DNA of 39,206 nt. Source: Archangium lipolyticum (GTDB lineage Bacteria > Myxococcota > Myxococcia > Myxococcales > Myxococcaceae). The notes below the pieces were generated by a model. That model worked only from the letters and a program-made list of their open reading frames with translations. It was not told where the DNA came from and made no database searches. The translations under genes and the position numbers were made by a program. This document shows, one piece after another, positions 14,650 to 23,630 of this stretch. Where the stretch lies: positions 1 to 39,206 of the forward strand of contig NZ_JANKBZ010000056.1 in assembly GCF_024623785.1 (NCBI RefSeq). Reading direction: 5' to 3'. The stretch's first letter is position 1; every line of letters starts with the position of its first letter.

Positions 14650-16689
14650 ATGCCCAAGGTGGCTGATTTCATCGAGCAGAACCGTGAGTGGATCGTCGAG
14701 CGCTTCGCCGAGGAGGCCGGCAAGCTGGAGTCCGCCCGGGGCGTCAAACCCTACGAGCTCATCGACACCCTGCACGAGTACCTCGGGACGCTGGTGGCCA
14801 TCTCCCGCCAGGGCCACCGGGGAGACAAGGCCAGGACGAAGCAGCGGCTGGAGGAGTCGCACCTGAGCCTGCGGTTGCGGCTGGGTTACAACCAGGAGGA
14901 GGTGACGAACGAGTACGTCATGCTCGGGCGCATCATCTCCTCGCTGTGGGAGCACCTTCCGATCGAGCAGCGCCCGTCACCCGAGGACACGGCCCTCTTC
15001 TTCGAGGATCTCCAGGGCGCGATGGACAACACCATCGCCATCTTCAGCGGCTACTCCTTGGAGGACCGGCAGCGCGAGAAGCGCGCGTTGCGCCGGCTGG
15101 ACGCGCTCGGGCCAGAGGTGCTCAAGCGAGACGAGCCGGGGGCGCTGCGTCAGGCGTTGGTGCCCCTGCTGGAGGTCATCCAGGAGGCGCTGGCGGCGGA
15201 CGGGACGGAGCTGCTGCTGGTGGATTCGAGCCGCAAGTGGCTGGAGCCCGCCGCCGTCTCGGGGGCCTGTCCTCCGTTCCCGCCGGGCTACCGGGCCCCG
15301 CTGGACGGCGCCTCCTTCGTGGCCCGGGTGGCCGGGTCCGAGGAACCCGTGCACCTGCCGGACGCGGCCACCTCCTCGCTGGAGGTGCGCGAGGAGGTGC
15401 GCGGCAGCGGCCTGCGCTCGCTGTTGGGCCTTCGCTTGTGGCCGCACGGCGAGGTGATGGGGGTGCTCTGGGTGGGGGTGCGGCAGATGCGTTCCTTCGA
15501 GCCCCAGGCCCGGCGCTACATGGAGACGCTGGTGGAGTACCTCTCCGGCATCCTCGACCGGGCCCTGCTCTTCGAGGCGCTGCGCGAGGCCAACCGGCGG
15601 CTGCGCCAGGAGCGGGAGCTGCTGTCCGCCGTGCTGGAGCGGATGCCGGCGGCTGTCTTCATCGCGGAGGCGCCGAGCGGCAGGCTCGTCTTCGGCAACC
15701 AGCAGGTGGCGAAGGTGCTCGGTCACTCCTTCCATGCCTCGTCCGACGTGAGCGGGTACGCTCAGTACCAGGCCGTCCACCCGGATGGTCGGCCGTATGC
15801 CCCGGACGAGTACCCCCTGGCACGCGCCATCCAGAAGGGGGAATCCGTCGAGCGCGCGGAGGTGCGTTACCGGCGCGGAGACGGGACCCTGGGTTTCTTC
15901 AACGTCTCCGCCGTGCCCATCCGCGACGCCGAGGGGCGCATCATCTCGGGCGTGGCGACGATCGCCGATCTGACGGAGCAGAAGCGCGCCGAGGAGGACA
16001 TGCGCCGGACGGCGGAGTTCGCCGAGCAGCTCATGGGCATCGTCTCCCATGATCTGCGCAACCCCCTCAACGCCATCGGCCTGTCCGTCGCGGCGCTGCT
16101 GCGCCATGAGAACCTGGACGAGCGCCAGGCCAAGGGCCTCGCGCGCATCACGGCCTCGGCGGAGCGGGCGAACCGGATGATCCGGGATCTGCTCGACTTC
16201 ACCCGCGCCCGGCTCGGTGGCGGCATCCCCATCGAGCGCGCACCGTTCGATTTCCATCTCGTCGTCCAGCAGGCCGTGGAGGAGGTCCGCCTCGCGCACC
16301 CCGAGCGGGAAATATCACTGGCGCGCGGTGGGCCGGGCGAGACCGAGGGGGATGGAGACCGGCTGGCCCAGGTGGTCACCAACCTCGTGGTGAACGCGCT
16401 CACCTACAGTCCCGTGGGGACGCCTGTCCGGGTGGAGACGCGCGGTGAGGAGGATGGCGTCGTCCTGCGCATCAACAACCAGGGCGAGCCCATTCCGCAG
16501 GAGCTGATTCCGCGTCTCTTCGAGCCGATGACCCGCGGGGGACATCGCCGGGACGCGGCGAGCCGCAGCATCGGCCTGGGGCTCTACATCGTGGACAACA
16601 TCGTCCGGGCGCACTGCGGCACCATCGAGGTGCGCTCCACGGCAGAGGAGGGCACGACGTTCACCGTGCGGCTCCCCCGCAGGTGCTGA
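14650..16689 (+). CDS. Sensor histidine kinase with RsbRD-like, GAF and PAS domains
   Basis: A 679-aa soluble kinase. The order is an RsbRD-N-like helical domain (about 1-165, with WIVERFAEEAGKLESARG and VTNEYVMLGRIISSLWEHL), GAF (about 185-335), PAS (about 345-460, ending VATIADLTEQKRAEED), HisKA with GIVSHDLRNPLNAIGL (His467) and HATPase. The N-box NLVVNALTYSP and G2 GLGLYIVDNIVRAHCG are good. The G1 box reads INNQGEPIP instead of D-x-G-x-G; this variant is common in a large class of bacterial kinases and need not mean loss of activity. RsbRD-type domains are linked to stressosome-like signalling. ATG 14650 lies 31 bp after the previous stop, so it is the last gene of the KaiC-like operon. 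Confidence 0.88.
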   Translation: MPKVADFIEQNREWIVERFAEEAGKLESARGVKPYELIDTLHEYLGTLVAISRQGHRGDKARTKQRLEESHLSLRLRLGYNQEEVTNEYVMLGRIISSLWEHLPIEQRPSPEDTALFFEDLQGAMDNTIAIFSGYSLEDRQREKRALRRLDALGPEVLKRDEPGALRQALVPLLEVIQEALAADGTELLLVDSSRKWLEPAAVSGACPPFPPGYRAPLDGASFVARVAGSEEPVHLPDAATSSLEVREEVRGSGLRSLLGLRLWPHGEVMGVLWVGVRQMRSFEPQARRYMETLVEYLSGILDRALLFEALREANRRLRQERELLSAVLERMPAAVFIAEAPSGRLVFGNQQVAKVLGHSFHASSDVSGYAQYQAVHPDGRPYAPDEYPLARAIQKGESVERAEVRYRRGDGTLGFFNVSAVPIRDAEGRIISGVATIADLTEQKRAEEDMRRTAEFAEQLMGIVSHDLRNPLNAIGLSVAALLRHENLDERQAKGLARITASAERANRMIRDLLDFTRARLGGGIPIERAPFDFHLVVQQAVEEVRLAHPEREISLARGGPGETEGDGDRLAQVVTNLVVNALTYSPVGTPVRVETRGEEDGVVLRINNQGEPIPQELIPRLFEPMTRGGHRRDAASRSIGLGLYIVDNIVRAHCGTIEVRSTAEEGTTFTVRLPRRC

Positions 16690-16716
16690 GGGGCCCGCCG
16701 GAAGTCGACGGGCCCC
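16690..16716. terminator. Bidirectional terminator hairpin between convergent genes
   Basis: GGGGCCCG (16690-16697) pairs perfectly with CGGGCCCC (16709-16716), an eight-base GC stem with an eleven-base loop. It sits directly after the kinase stop and just before the 3' end of the opposing lipoprotein gene, so it can serve both transcripts. Confidence 0.65.
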
Positions 16717-16723
16717 CTCGGCT

Positions 16724-19258
16724 CTACGGCTTCAGCTGGAAGTAGAGCAGGTCGGCGGAGCCTCGTGACGTATGGGTGCGCCCGTCGAGCAGGACGGGGG
16801 ACTCGAAGTCACTGCCCAGCACCAGGCTGCCTCCCGGCTGCGGCGCCACGTGGAGCCGGGTCTCGGGCCAGAACACCTCGCCCTCGAGGTTGTTGTCGAA
16901 GGTGCGCGCCCACAGGTAGTCACCCGAGGCCGAGTAGCGCGCCACGAAGGGCGAGTACTTGCCGAAGCCATTGGGGCGCGGGTTGCCCAGGAAGCCACCG
17001 CCCAGGTCCATGATGTCTCCGAAGCCGGTGAGGGAGAACGTGCCGTCGTTCCCCGTGACCAGCTCCTGGAAGTTGGCGCCCGAGCGGGTGCCGCGGGACA
17101 GCATGCGGATCCACCCGTCCTGTCCCGAGCCGCTCAACGTGCCGAGATAGACGCTCCGGTCACTGCCATTGGGCAGCTCCGGCTCGCCTCCGCCCGCGAT
17201 GTACGTGTTGCCGGCGAAGGTGAAGGTGAGCACGAGCTCGGCCACGAAGGCCACCCCGTCGGTGCCCACCGGGCTCACGTCCAGGATGGAGCCCTTGGTG
17301 CCGGTGAAGACCCGCCGCCACAGCTCATTGCCGGAGGCATCGTACTTCGCGATGAACGGATGCGGAGGGTTCGCCGGGTAATAGAGGTAGTCGCCGCGGC
17401 TCGCCTCCACGCCGACGAGCACGTTGCCCGCGGCGTCCGCGGCCACCGCGCGGACCGAGGTCGCGTCGATGGATGGGGCCGTGGGGAAGACCTTGGACCA
17501 GACGTGCTGGCCGTCCCAGGAGAACTTCGCGAGGAAGCCACCGGGCACCGCGTCGCCTCCGGTGAATTCGATGCTCGAGGTGCCCGCGAAGAGCGTCCCC
17601 CCGCCGAGGTCCAGGTTGCCGTGGAAGCCGCCACCGACGATGAGGCTGCCCTGGGCATCCGTGGCCACCGCCTGCACGTAGACGGGCATGGGGTCGAGGT
17701 CGTCCCCATAGTCATAGGTGGCCGGGAAGCCGTGGGACCAGACGGGCTGGCCGGTGGGCGAGAACTTCGCCACGAAGAACGCGTTGAAGTAGCGGTTCTC
17801 GTAGCTCGCGGGCGCCGCGGGCAGCGGGCCCGTGCCCAGGTCCGGCGAGCCGCCGTAGCTGCCCACCACGAGGATGTTGCCCTCGGACGTCACGGTGAGC
17901 GCGCGCACCCGCACGTCACCCGTCGTCACCTGGCGGCTCCACACGAACGTGCCGTCCGCGCCGTAGCGCGCCAGGGCGAAGCCGGTGCCGGTGGGGAAGG
18001 GCGCCTCGCCGAAGTGGCCGGCGGACACGAAGCCTCCCGTGGCGTCGCTGGCCAGGGCCTGGATTCGCTCGGGGCCCGCGCCTCCGAGCCGCCGCGTCCA
18101 CCCGGTGAGGCCTCCGCCCGTGCCCCGGTAGGTGCAGTAGGGATCGGACTCCAGGGTGAGGCGCAGCCTCGGGCGCAGCTCGCTCGTGAGCGAGTCCCGC
18201 GAGACGAAGTCCACCCCGTTGGTGGACTCGGGAATGAGGCCGAAGCTGTAGGTATCGGCCCCCGTCACCGTGCCCGCCACGTCGTACTCCACCCAGGTGC
18301 CGGCTTCGATGGCGCCGAGGTTGCCCACCGGAGCGCCCAGCGGGGTGGGCCGCTTGTCCCAGAGGGGGCCAGCGGAGGACACATCCTCGGTGGTGCGGTA
18401 GAGCAGCGGTCCGTCCGGAGTCGGGTCCGTGGCGTACAGCCGCAGCTTCGCGCCCCGCAGGTGCCAGCCCTGGGCGATGGTGACGTAGAACTGAAGGAAG
18501 CTCTCCAGCCGGGGCGAGCCGTCCACCCGCAGCACCGGCTCGGCGCCGAACGTGCGCGTGGGCTCGCTCTGGGAGGCATACGCGTCGGTGTACGGCTCGA
18601 TGTCGACGAACTGGGTGGTCGTGCGCGGCATGCACTCGGACCCCGTGCTCACGGTGATGACGAGCTGGGGCCGCAGGTCCGTCCTGCCGTGCTCGCGGGA
18701 GTGGAAGTCCAACCCGTCGTTCGAGTTGCCCTCCACCAGGAAGTTGTGTTCGCCGGCGCCGCGCACCGCGCTCGTCACGTCGAACTCCACCCAGCCGCCG
18801 CCCGTGATGGCGCCCTTGTCATCCAGGGGATCGCCGATCGTCCAGGGGCGGGTGTACCAGGTGACGCCGCTCTCCGCCCAGTCGCCCTGGGTGCTGAACA
18901 CGCGCGGCCCGTCCGAGCTGCCATCGCTGGCGTACACCCGCAGCGTCGCGCGCATCACCGCGCCCGGCAGCGCGTTGACGTTGAAGCGCAGGACGCTCTC
19001 CTGCCTGGGTGAGAAGTCCGCCACCAGCTTCGTGTCGCTCCCGAAGTTCGCCGAGGGGGCCGTCACATCCACGCGCGCATCGGCGCTCGCGGGGAAGACG
19101 AGTGTCGTGGCCAGCTCCTGTTTCAGGACGGAGGGAGACTGGGGTACGGGCTCTCCGGTGCTCGGTTCCTCCGCTTCCATGCCTCCGCAGTGGGTCAGCA
19201 GCATCAGCGCCGCGCACCCTCCCGCGAATTTTCTTCCCCACGGCCGCTCACGCTTCAT
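16724..19258 (-). CDS. Secreted lipoprotein with two DNRLRE-type domains and beta-propeller-like repeats
   Basis: An 844-aa envelope or surface protein. A signal peptide ends with L-T-H-C (lipobox-like). Two consecutive DNRLRE-type beta-sandwich domains follow: the first with DARVDVTAPSANFGSD, VLRFNVNALPG, GDWAESGVTWYTRP and WVEFDVTSAV; the second with DAYASQSEPTRTFG, RLESFLQFYV and WVEYDVAGTV. From about residue 410 there are tandem repeats built on F-x-A-K-F-x-x-x-G-x-x-x-W-x-x-x-F and D-x-x-G-N-x-x-V-x-G (for instance LARYGADGTFVWSRQV), typical of SBBP/beta-propeller-like proteins. ATG 19258 follows GGAGGAACG. Binding of a polymer or a cell-surface role is plausible; function is unknown. 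It is convergent with the kinase operon. Confidence 0.82.
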   Translation of the reverse strand: MKRERPWGRKFAGGCAALMLLTHCGGMEAEEPSTGEPVPQSPSVLKQELATTLVFPASADARVDVTAPSANFGSDTKLVADFSPRQESVLRFNVNALPGAVMRATLRVYASDGSSDGPRVFSTQGDWAESGVTWYTRPWTIGDPLDDKGAITGGGWVEFDVTSAVRGAGEHNFLVEGNSNDGLDFHSREHGRTDLRPQLVITVSTGSECMPRTTTQFVDIEPYTDAYASQSEPTRTFGAEPVLRVDGSPRLESFLQFYVTIAQGWHLRGAKLRLYATDPTPDGPLLYRTTEDVSSAGPLWDKRPTPLGAPVGNLGAIEAGTWVEYDVAGTVTGADTYSFGLIPESTNGVDFVSRDSLTSELRPRLRLTLESDPYCTYRGTGGGLTGWTRRLGGAGPERIQALASDATGGFVSAGHFGEAPFPTGTGFALARYGADGTFVWSRQVTTGDVRVRALTVTSEGNILVVGSYGGSPDLGTGPLPAAPASYENRYFNAFFVAKFSPTGQPVWSHGFPATYDYGDDLDPMPVYVQAVATDAQGSLIVGGGFHGNLDLGGGTLFAGTSSIEFTGGDAVPGGFLAKFSWDGQHVWSKVFPTAPSIDATSVRAVAADAAGNVLVGVEASRGDYLYYPANPPHPFIAKYDASGNELWRRVFTGTKGSILDVSPVGTDGVAFVAELVLTFTFAGNTYIAGGGEPELPNGSDRSVYLGTLSGSGQDGWIRMLSRGTRSGANFQELVTGNDGTFSLTGFGDIMDLGGGFLGNPRPNGFGKYSPFVARYSASGDYLWARTFDNNLEGEVFWPETRLHVAPQPGGSLVLGSDFESPVLLDGRTHTSRGSADLLYFQLKP

Positions 19259-19559
19259 CGTTCCTCCCGGGGCAGGTTGTGCCGCGCGGCGCCGGGTGCA
19301 CCCGATGTGCCCGGGGTTTTCCCTGCCGGGGGACCGTTGGAGGCGTGAGATTCCACACGGGAGTGACAAAGAGGGCAGGAACGTGACCCGGGGTGAGAAA
19401 AGGGTTGCTCCGGGTTGGGAATCGGCGTGCCTACCGGTCGGGTGGTCGAGGTGTGGGCTCGCGGGCAGAGTGGCCCCGCCAACCTCCGCGATCCACACAT
19501 CCGGGCCCGGGGTGGTGTAGATGGGGGAAGCGTCTTCCGATCAACCCGGAGCCTGTCCC

Positions 19560-21005
<1,446 letters not shown>

Positions 21006-21027
21006 GTGGGGAACCCGGGGGCCGCCA

Positions 21028-21069
21028 TACCCTCACCCCGACCCTCTCCCGAAGGGAGAGGGAATGGGT
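21028..21069. repeat. Dispersed intergenic palindrome, copy 1
   Basis: TACCCTCACCCCGACCCTCTCCC followed by GAA and GGGAGAGGG. The stem is 9 bp (21042-21050 with 21054-21062) with a 3-base loop. It lies between the convergent M20 peptidase and DUF2058 genes and may terminate both. Two more copies occur at 27018 and 35581. Confidence 0.8.
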
Positions 21070-21116
21070 GGGGGATGGGGGTTATGGGTTGATGGGGGAT
21101 GGGGACGGCGGGTGCT

Positions 21117-21965
21117 TCAGGACTGCGTCGGCTCGGTGCTGCCCTCGGGGCTCGCGGTGCCCTCGGGGGTGGACTCGGCCTCGGTGGACTCGGCCTCGGT
21201 GGACTCGTCGTCCTCCTCCGCCACCGGCTCCTCGCCTCGCGCCTCCGCCGCCTGCTTCTCCTTCACCTGGTCGTCGCTCATGAAGCCGATGGGCAACTCC
21301 TTCCGGTTCAGGAAACGCACCGCCTTCTTGGAGATGGCGTACATCTGCTCGGCCACCTCCGCGGGCACCAGCGAGTGTTCGATCTGCGCCGGCTCCGGCC
21401 GCTCCACCACGCCCAGCTCGCCGTTCTCCAGCTGCTTGGCCTGCGTCTCCGTCAGCTCCAGGCGCCGCAACTTGCCCTTGCGCGTCATGAAGTAGAAGAC
21501 GGTGGCGCCCACGTCCACCGGCACCTGCGCACCCAGCACCAGCTCGCGCAGCTTCCGGTCCTGCTCCACCTGCTTCTTCGACTCCATCCGCTGGGCAGCC
21601 TTCGAGCCCGGCAGTGGCGGCAGCTTGGGGACGATGCCGCCAGCCGGCTCCACGCCCGGCCGCCCGCCCTGCGGACGTCCTCCCTGGGGCCGTCCACCGC
21701 TCGGGGGCCGCCCGCCTCCCTGGGGACGCCCACCTCCCTGCGGACGGCCTCCGTCACGGCCCTCGCGGCGCGGCGGACGGTCGTCGCGCCCGCGCTGCTC
21801 TCGCGGCGGCCGATCGTCCTGCTCACGGTGCGGCGGAGGTCCCTCACGCCTGGGTGCCTGGGAGGGAGCGGGGCGTGCGGCCTTCGGGGCTGCCGTCTCC
21901 GCCTTCTTCGCCTGGTCCTCGGAGACCAGGCCGGCCTTCAAGAGCTTGTCACGCAGGTTCTGCAT
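21117..21965 (-). CDS. DUF2058 family protein
   Basis: A 282-aa cytoplasmic protein of the DUF2058 (YaiL-like) family. The conserved N-terminus MQNLRDKLLKAGLVSEDQ is followed by a disordered Arg/Gly/Pro-rich segment with repeats of GRPQGG (about residues 70-105). The conserved core is KKQVEQDRKLRELVL, VFYFMTRKGKLRRLELT, QAKQLENGELGVVE, and LVPAEVAEQMYAISKKAVRFLN. The tail is acidic with TEAES repeats. Proteins of this family are thought to associate with nucleic acids; no reaction is established. ATG 21965 gives the usual N-terminus. The long low-complexity middle is typical of myxobacterial members. Confidence 0.85.
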   Translation of the reverse strand: MQNLRDKLLKAGLVSEDQAKKAETAAPKAARPAPSQAPRREGPPPHREQDDRPPREQRGRDDRPPRREGRDGGRPQGGGRPQGGGRPPSGGRPQGGRPQGGRPGVEPAGGIVPKLPPLPGSKAAQRMESKKQVEQDRKLRELVLGAQVPVDVGATVFYFMTRKGKLRRLELTETQAKQLENGELGVVERPEPAQIEHSLVPAEVAEQMYAISKKAVRFLNRKELPIGFMSDDQVKEKQAAEARGEEPVAEEDDESTEAESTEAESTPEGTASPEGSTEPTQS

Positions 21966-22067
21966 GAGTGGGGTTGTATCCCGTACATTGGCGCGCGCAA
22001 GCCGTCCCTTGCCGCTCCAGCACACGCCCCGTAATTTGGGCAACCCCTCGCAGGAGCCGGAGGAGTT

Positions 22068-23111
22068 GTGACCCGTTTTCAGAAGTTCACCGCCGCCGCC
22101 GTTCTGGCGTTCGCCACCGTGGCTTGCCAGGACCCCGTCGACAAGGCGGCCAAGGCGCGCATCTTCTCCCCCGAGGACCCGCCCAAGGTGGTGGCCTCGG
22201 CCGCCGAGAAACTGCCCCCGGAGGACGTCGCCGACAACCCCCGGGTGGCCCGCCGCATCCTCTCCATGGATGCCGCCGAGGTGACCGAGCGTCTCGGCCC
22301 CCACTCCTACAAGGCCACCGTCAGCTACGAGTGGAGCGGCGGCCAGGGCACCGTCCCCGTCAAGTTGACGGAGACGCGCACCTTCCGCGCCGGCCCGGGC
22401 GGTGTCAGCGGCGACTTCCATGGTCTGCTGGAGAACAGCCGCGACCAGGGCCTGGAGGTGATGCGCGTGGGCGGCCAGGTGTTCGCCCGCAACCGCTACG
22501 GCACCTTCCGCCAGCGTCTGCGCGACCGCGGCATGGCCGAGCGCACCCGCGCCGAGCTCACCGGCGCCATCCGTGACGTGGACGCGCTCTTCCGGGGCCG
22601 GTTGCACCTGGCGCCCCGCGGCACCGTCACCTACGAGGGCCGTACCGCCTGGAACTACGCCGTGGAGCTCGGTCCGGAAGGCAACACCGGCACCACGCCC
22701 CAGGTGCTGCCCGCGCTCCTCGAGCCCAAGGGCGGCCGCGACGAGACCACGAAGCGCCGCCTGGCCTTCTTCGAGAACCGCACCCCCAAGTCCCTCAGTG
22801 GCGAGGTGGTGGTGGACGCCCAGACGTCCGTCGTCCTCAAGGTGCGCCTGGACGGCCGCATCACCGTGCCCGCCAATGACGCCGCCGGCGCCGCCGAGCT
22901 GCGGATGGTGTTGGAATCCGCCCTGAGTGAAATCGGGAAGGACCCCCAGTTGAAGCCGCCGGAGAGCTTCCTGCCCGACGCGGACAAGCCGCAGGGCATC
23001 GCGGACGCGCTGGACCGCTTCGGGATTCCCCGCAACAAGCCCGAGGGCGCCGAGGGAGCTCCGAGTACCGGCACCCCCGCGGACGAGCCCGCGGACGACG
23101 AGGGGAACTGA
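22068..23111 (+). CDS. Putative outer-membrane lipoprotein, unknown function
   Basis: A 347-aa protein starting at GTG 22068 after a GGAGGAG. The signal peptide FTAAAVLAFATVAC ends in the lipobox T-V-A-C. The mature protein has alternating beta strands: YKATVSYEWSGGQGTVPVKL, TRTFRAGPGG, VMRVGGQVFARNRYGTFRQR, GTVTYEGRTAWNYAVEL, and LSGEVVVDAQTSVVLKVRLDGRI. This pattern recalls LolA/LppX-like half-barrels, but the match is only structural in feel. The tail is acidic and low-complexity. No family name can be given. It is divergent from the DUF2058 gene with about 100 bp between. Confidence 0.7.
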   Translation: MTRFQKFTAAAVLAFATVACQDPVDKAAKARIFSPEDPPKVVASAAEKLPPEDVADNPRVARRILSMDAAEVTERLGPHSYKATVSYEWSGGQGTVPVKLTETRTFRAGPGGVSGDFHGLLENSRDQGLEVMRVGGQVFARNRYGTFRQRLRDRGMAERTRAELTGAIRDVDALFRGRLHLAPRGTVTYEGRTAWNYAVELGPEGNTGTTPQVLPALLEPKGGRDETTKRRLAFFENRTPKSLSGEVVVDAQTSVVLKVRLDGRITVPANDAAGAAELRMVLESALSEIGKDPQLKPPESFLPDADKPQGIADALDRFGIPRNKPEGAEGAPSTGTPADEPADDEGN

Positions 23112-23174
23112 CCCGCCAGGTGTCGCGTGGGAGGCAGGCCGCTACAGGGAGGCAGCGGCCTGTTGGAAGAAAAT

Positions 23175-23202
23175 TTGACCCGATACTTGCGTTCTCTAGA
23201 AT
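23175..23202 (+). promoter_or_regulatory. Candidate sigma-70-type promoter
   Basis: TTGACC (23175-23180) and TAGAAT (23197-23202) are spaced by 16 bp in a local A/T-rich island (GAAGAAAATTTGACC), 72 bp before the small gene at 23274. It is one of the best housekeeping-promoter matches in the window. Confidence 0.55.
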
Positions 23203-23273
23203 CCTCGACGGTTGCGGCCCAGGCGCGTCCGACATGAATGGATGTTCAGGGGCCCACGAGCAAGGGAGCGGAG

Positions 23274-23600
23274 ATGGAGCGCAAGGTCGGTAGCAGCACG
23301 ACGGTGACGTCCAAGGAGGTCAAGGCGTCGCTGGAGAAGGCGCACACCCTGACGTCCGAGGAGGAGAAGGTCCTGCGCCTGCGGCACGGGGCCGGGGCCT
23401 CCAGCAAGAGCGCACCGCTCCCTCGTGCCGCTGGCAACAACGAGGAGCTGGGTGACGAACTGCTCCTCATCGAGATGCAACTCATGAAGGCCATGCGCGA
23501 GCGCACCGGCCAGACGAAGTCGGCCAGCAAGCCCAAGGCGGCCGCCGCCGCGAGCGCGACGAAGGACAAGATCGTCCGCGCGCTGCGCAAGAAGAAGTAG
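23274..23600 (+). CDS. Small conserved-looking protein with sigma-region-4-like motif
   Basis: A 108-aa basic protein. ATG 23274 follows AAGGGAGCGGAG. The first half reads SSTTVTSKEVKASLEKAH and then LTSEEEKVLRLRHG. That last motif looks like the start of sigma-70 region 4 (L-T-x-x-E-x-K-V-L-R-x-R-x-G), but no helix-turn-helix follows. A helix ELGDELLLIEMQLMKAMRER comes next, then a Lys/Ala-rich tail ending IVRALRKKK. It may contact RNA polymerase or nucleic acid; this is inference from the motif alone. It has its own promoter candidate and ends at a hairpin shared with the convergent peptidase gene. Confidence 0.7.
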   Translation: MERKVGSSTTVTSKEVKASLEKAHTLTSEEEKVLRLRHGAGASSKSAPLPRAAGNNEELGDELLLIEMQLMKAMRERTGQTKSASKPKAAAAASATKDKIVRALRKKK

Positions 23601-23608
23601 CCACCACG

Positions 23609-23624
23609 GCCCCGTTCCCGGGGC
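23609..23624. terminator. Bidirectional terminator hairpin
   Basis: GCCCCG (23609-23614) pairs with CGGGGC (23619-23624) around a TTCC loop. It lies in the 30-bp gap between two convergent genes. Confidence 0.55.
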
Positions 23625-23630
23625 TGGCGC

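Noticed and set aside
16450-16560. Degenerate G1 box in the second histidine kinase as a sign of inactivity
   Set aside because: The N-x-G-x-P-I-P variant is widespread among active-looking kinases, and the H, N and G2 motifs are intact.
16772-19012. A 746-codon plus-strand frame opposite the DNRLRE lipoprotein
   Set aside because: Low-complexity product; the minus strand has a ribosome-binding site, signal peptide and recognisable repeats.
21655-21760. Tandem short repeats that might suggest a CRISPR-like array
   Set aside because: They are in-frame GRPQGG codon repeats inside the DUF2058 gene, with no spacers.
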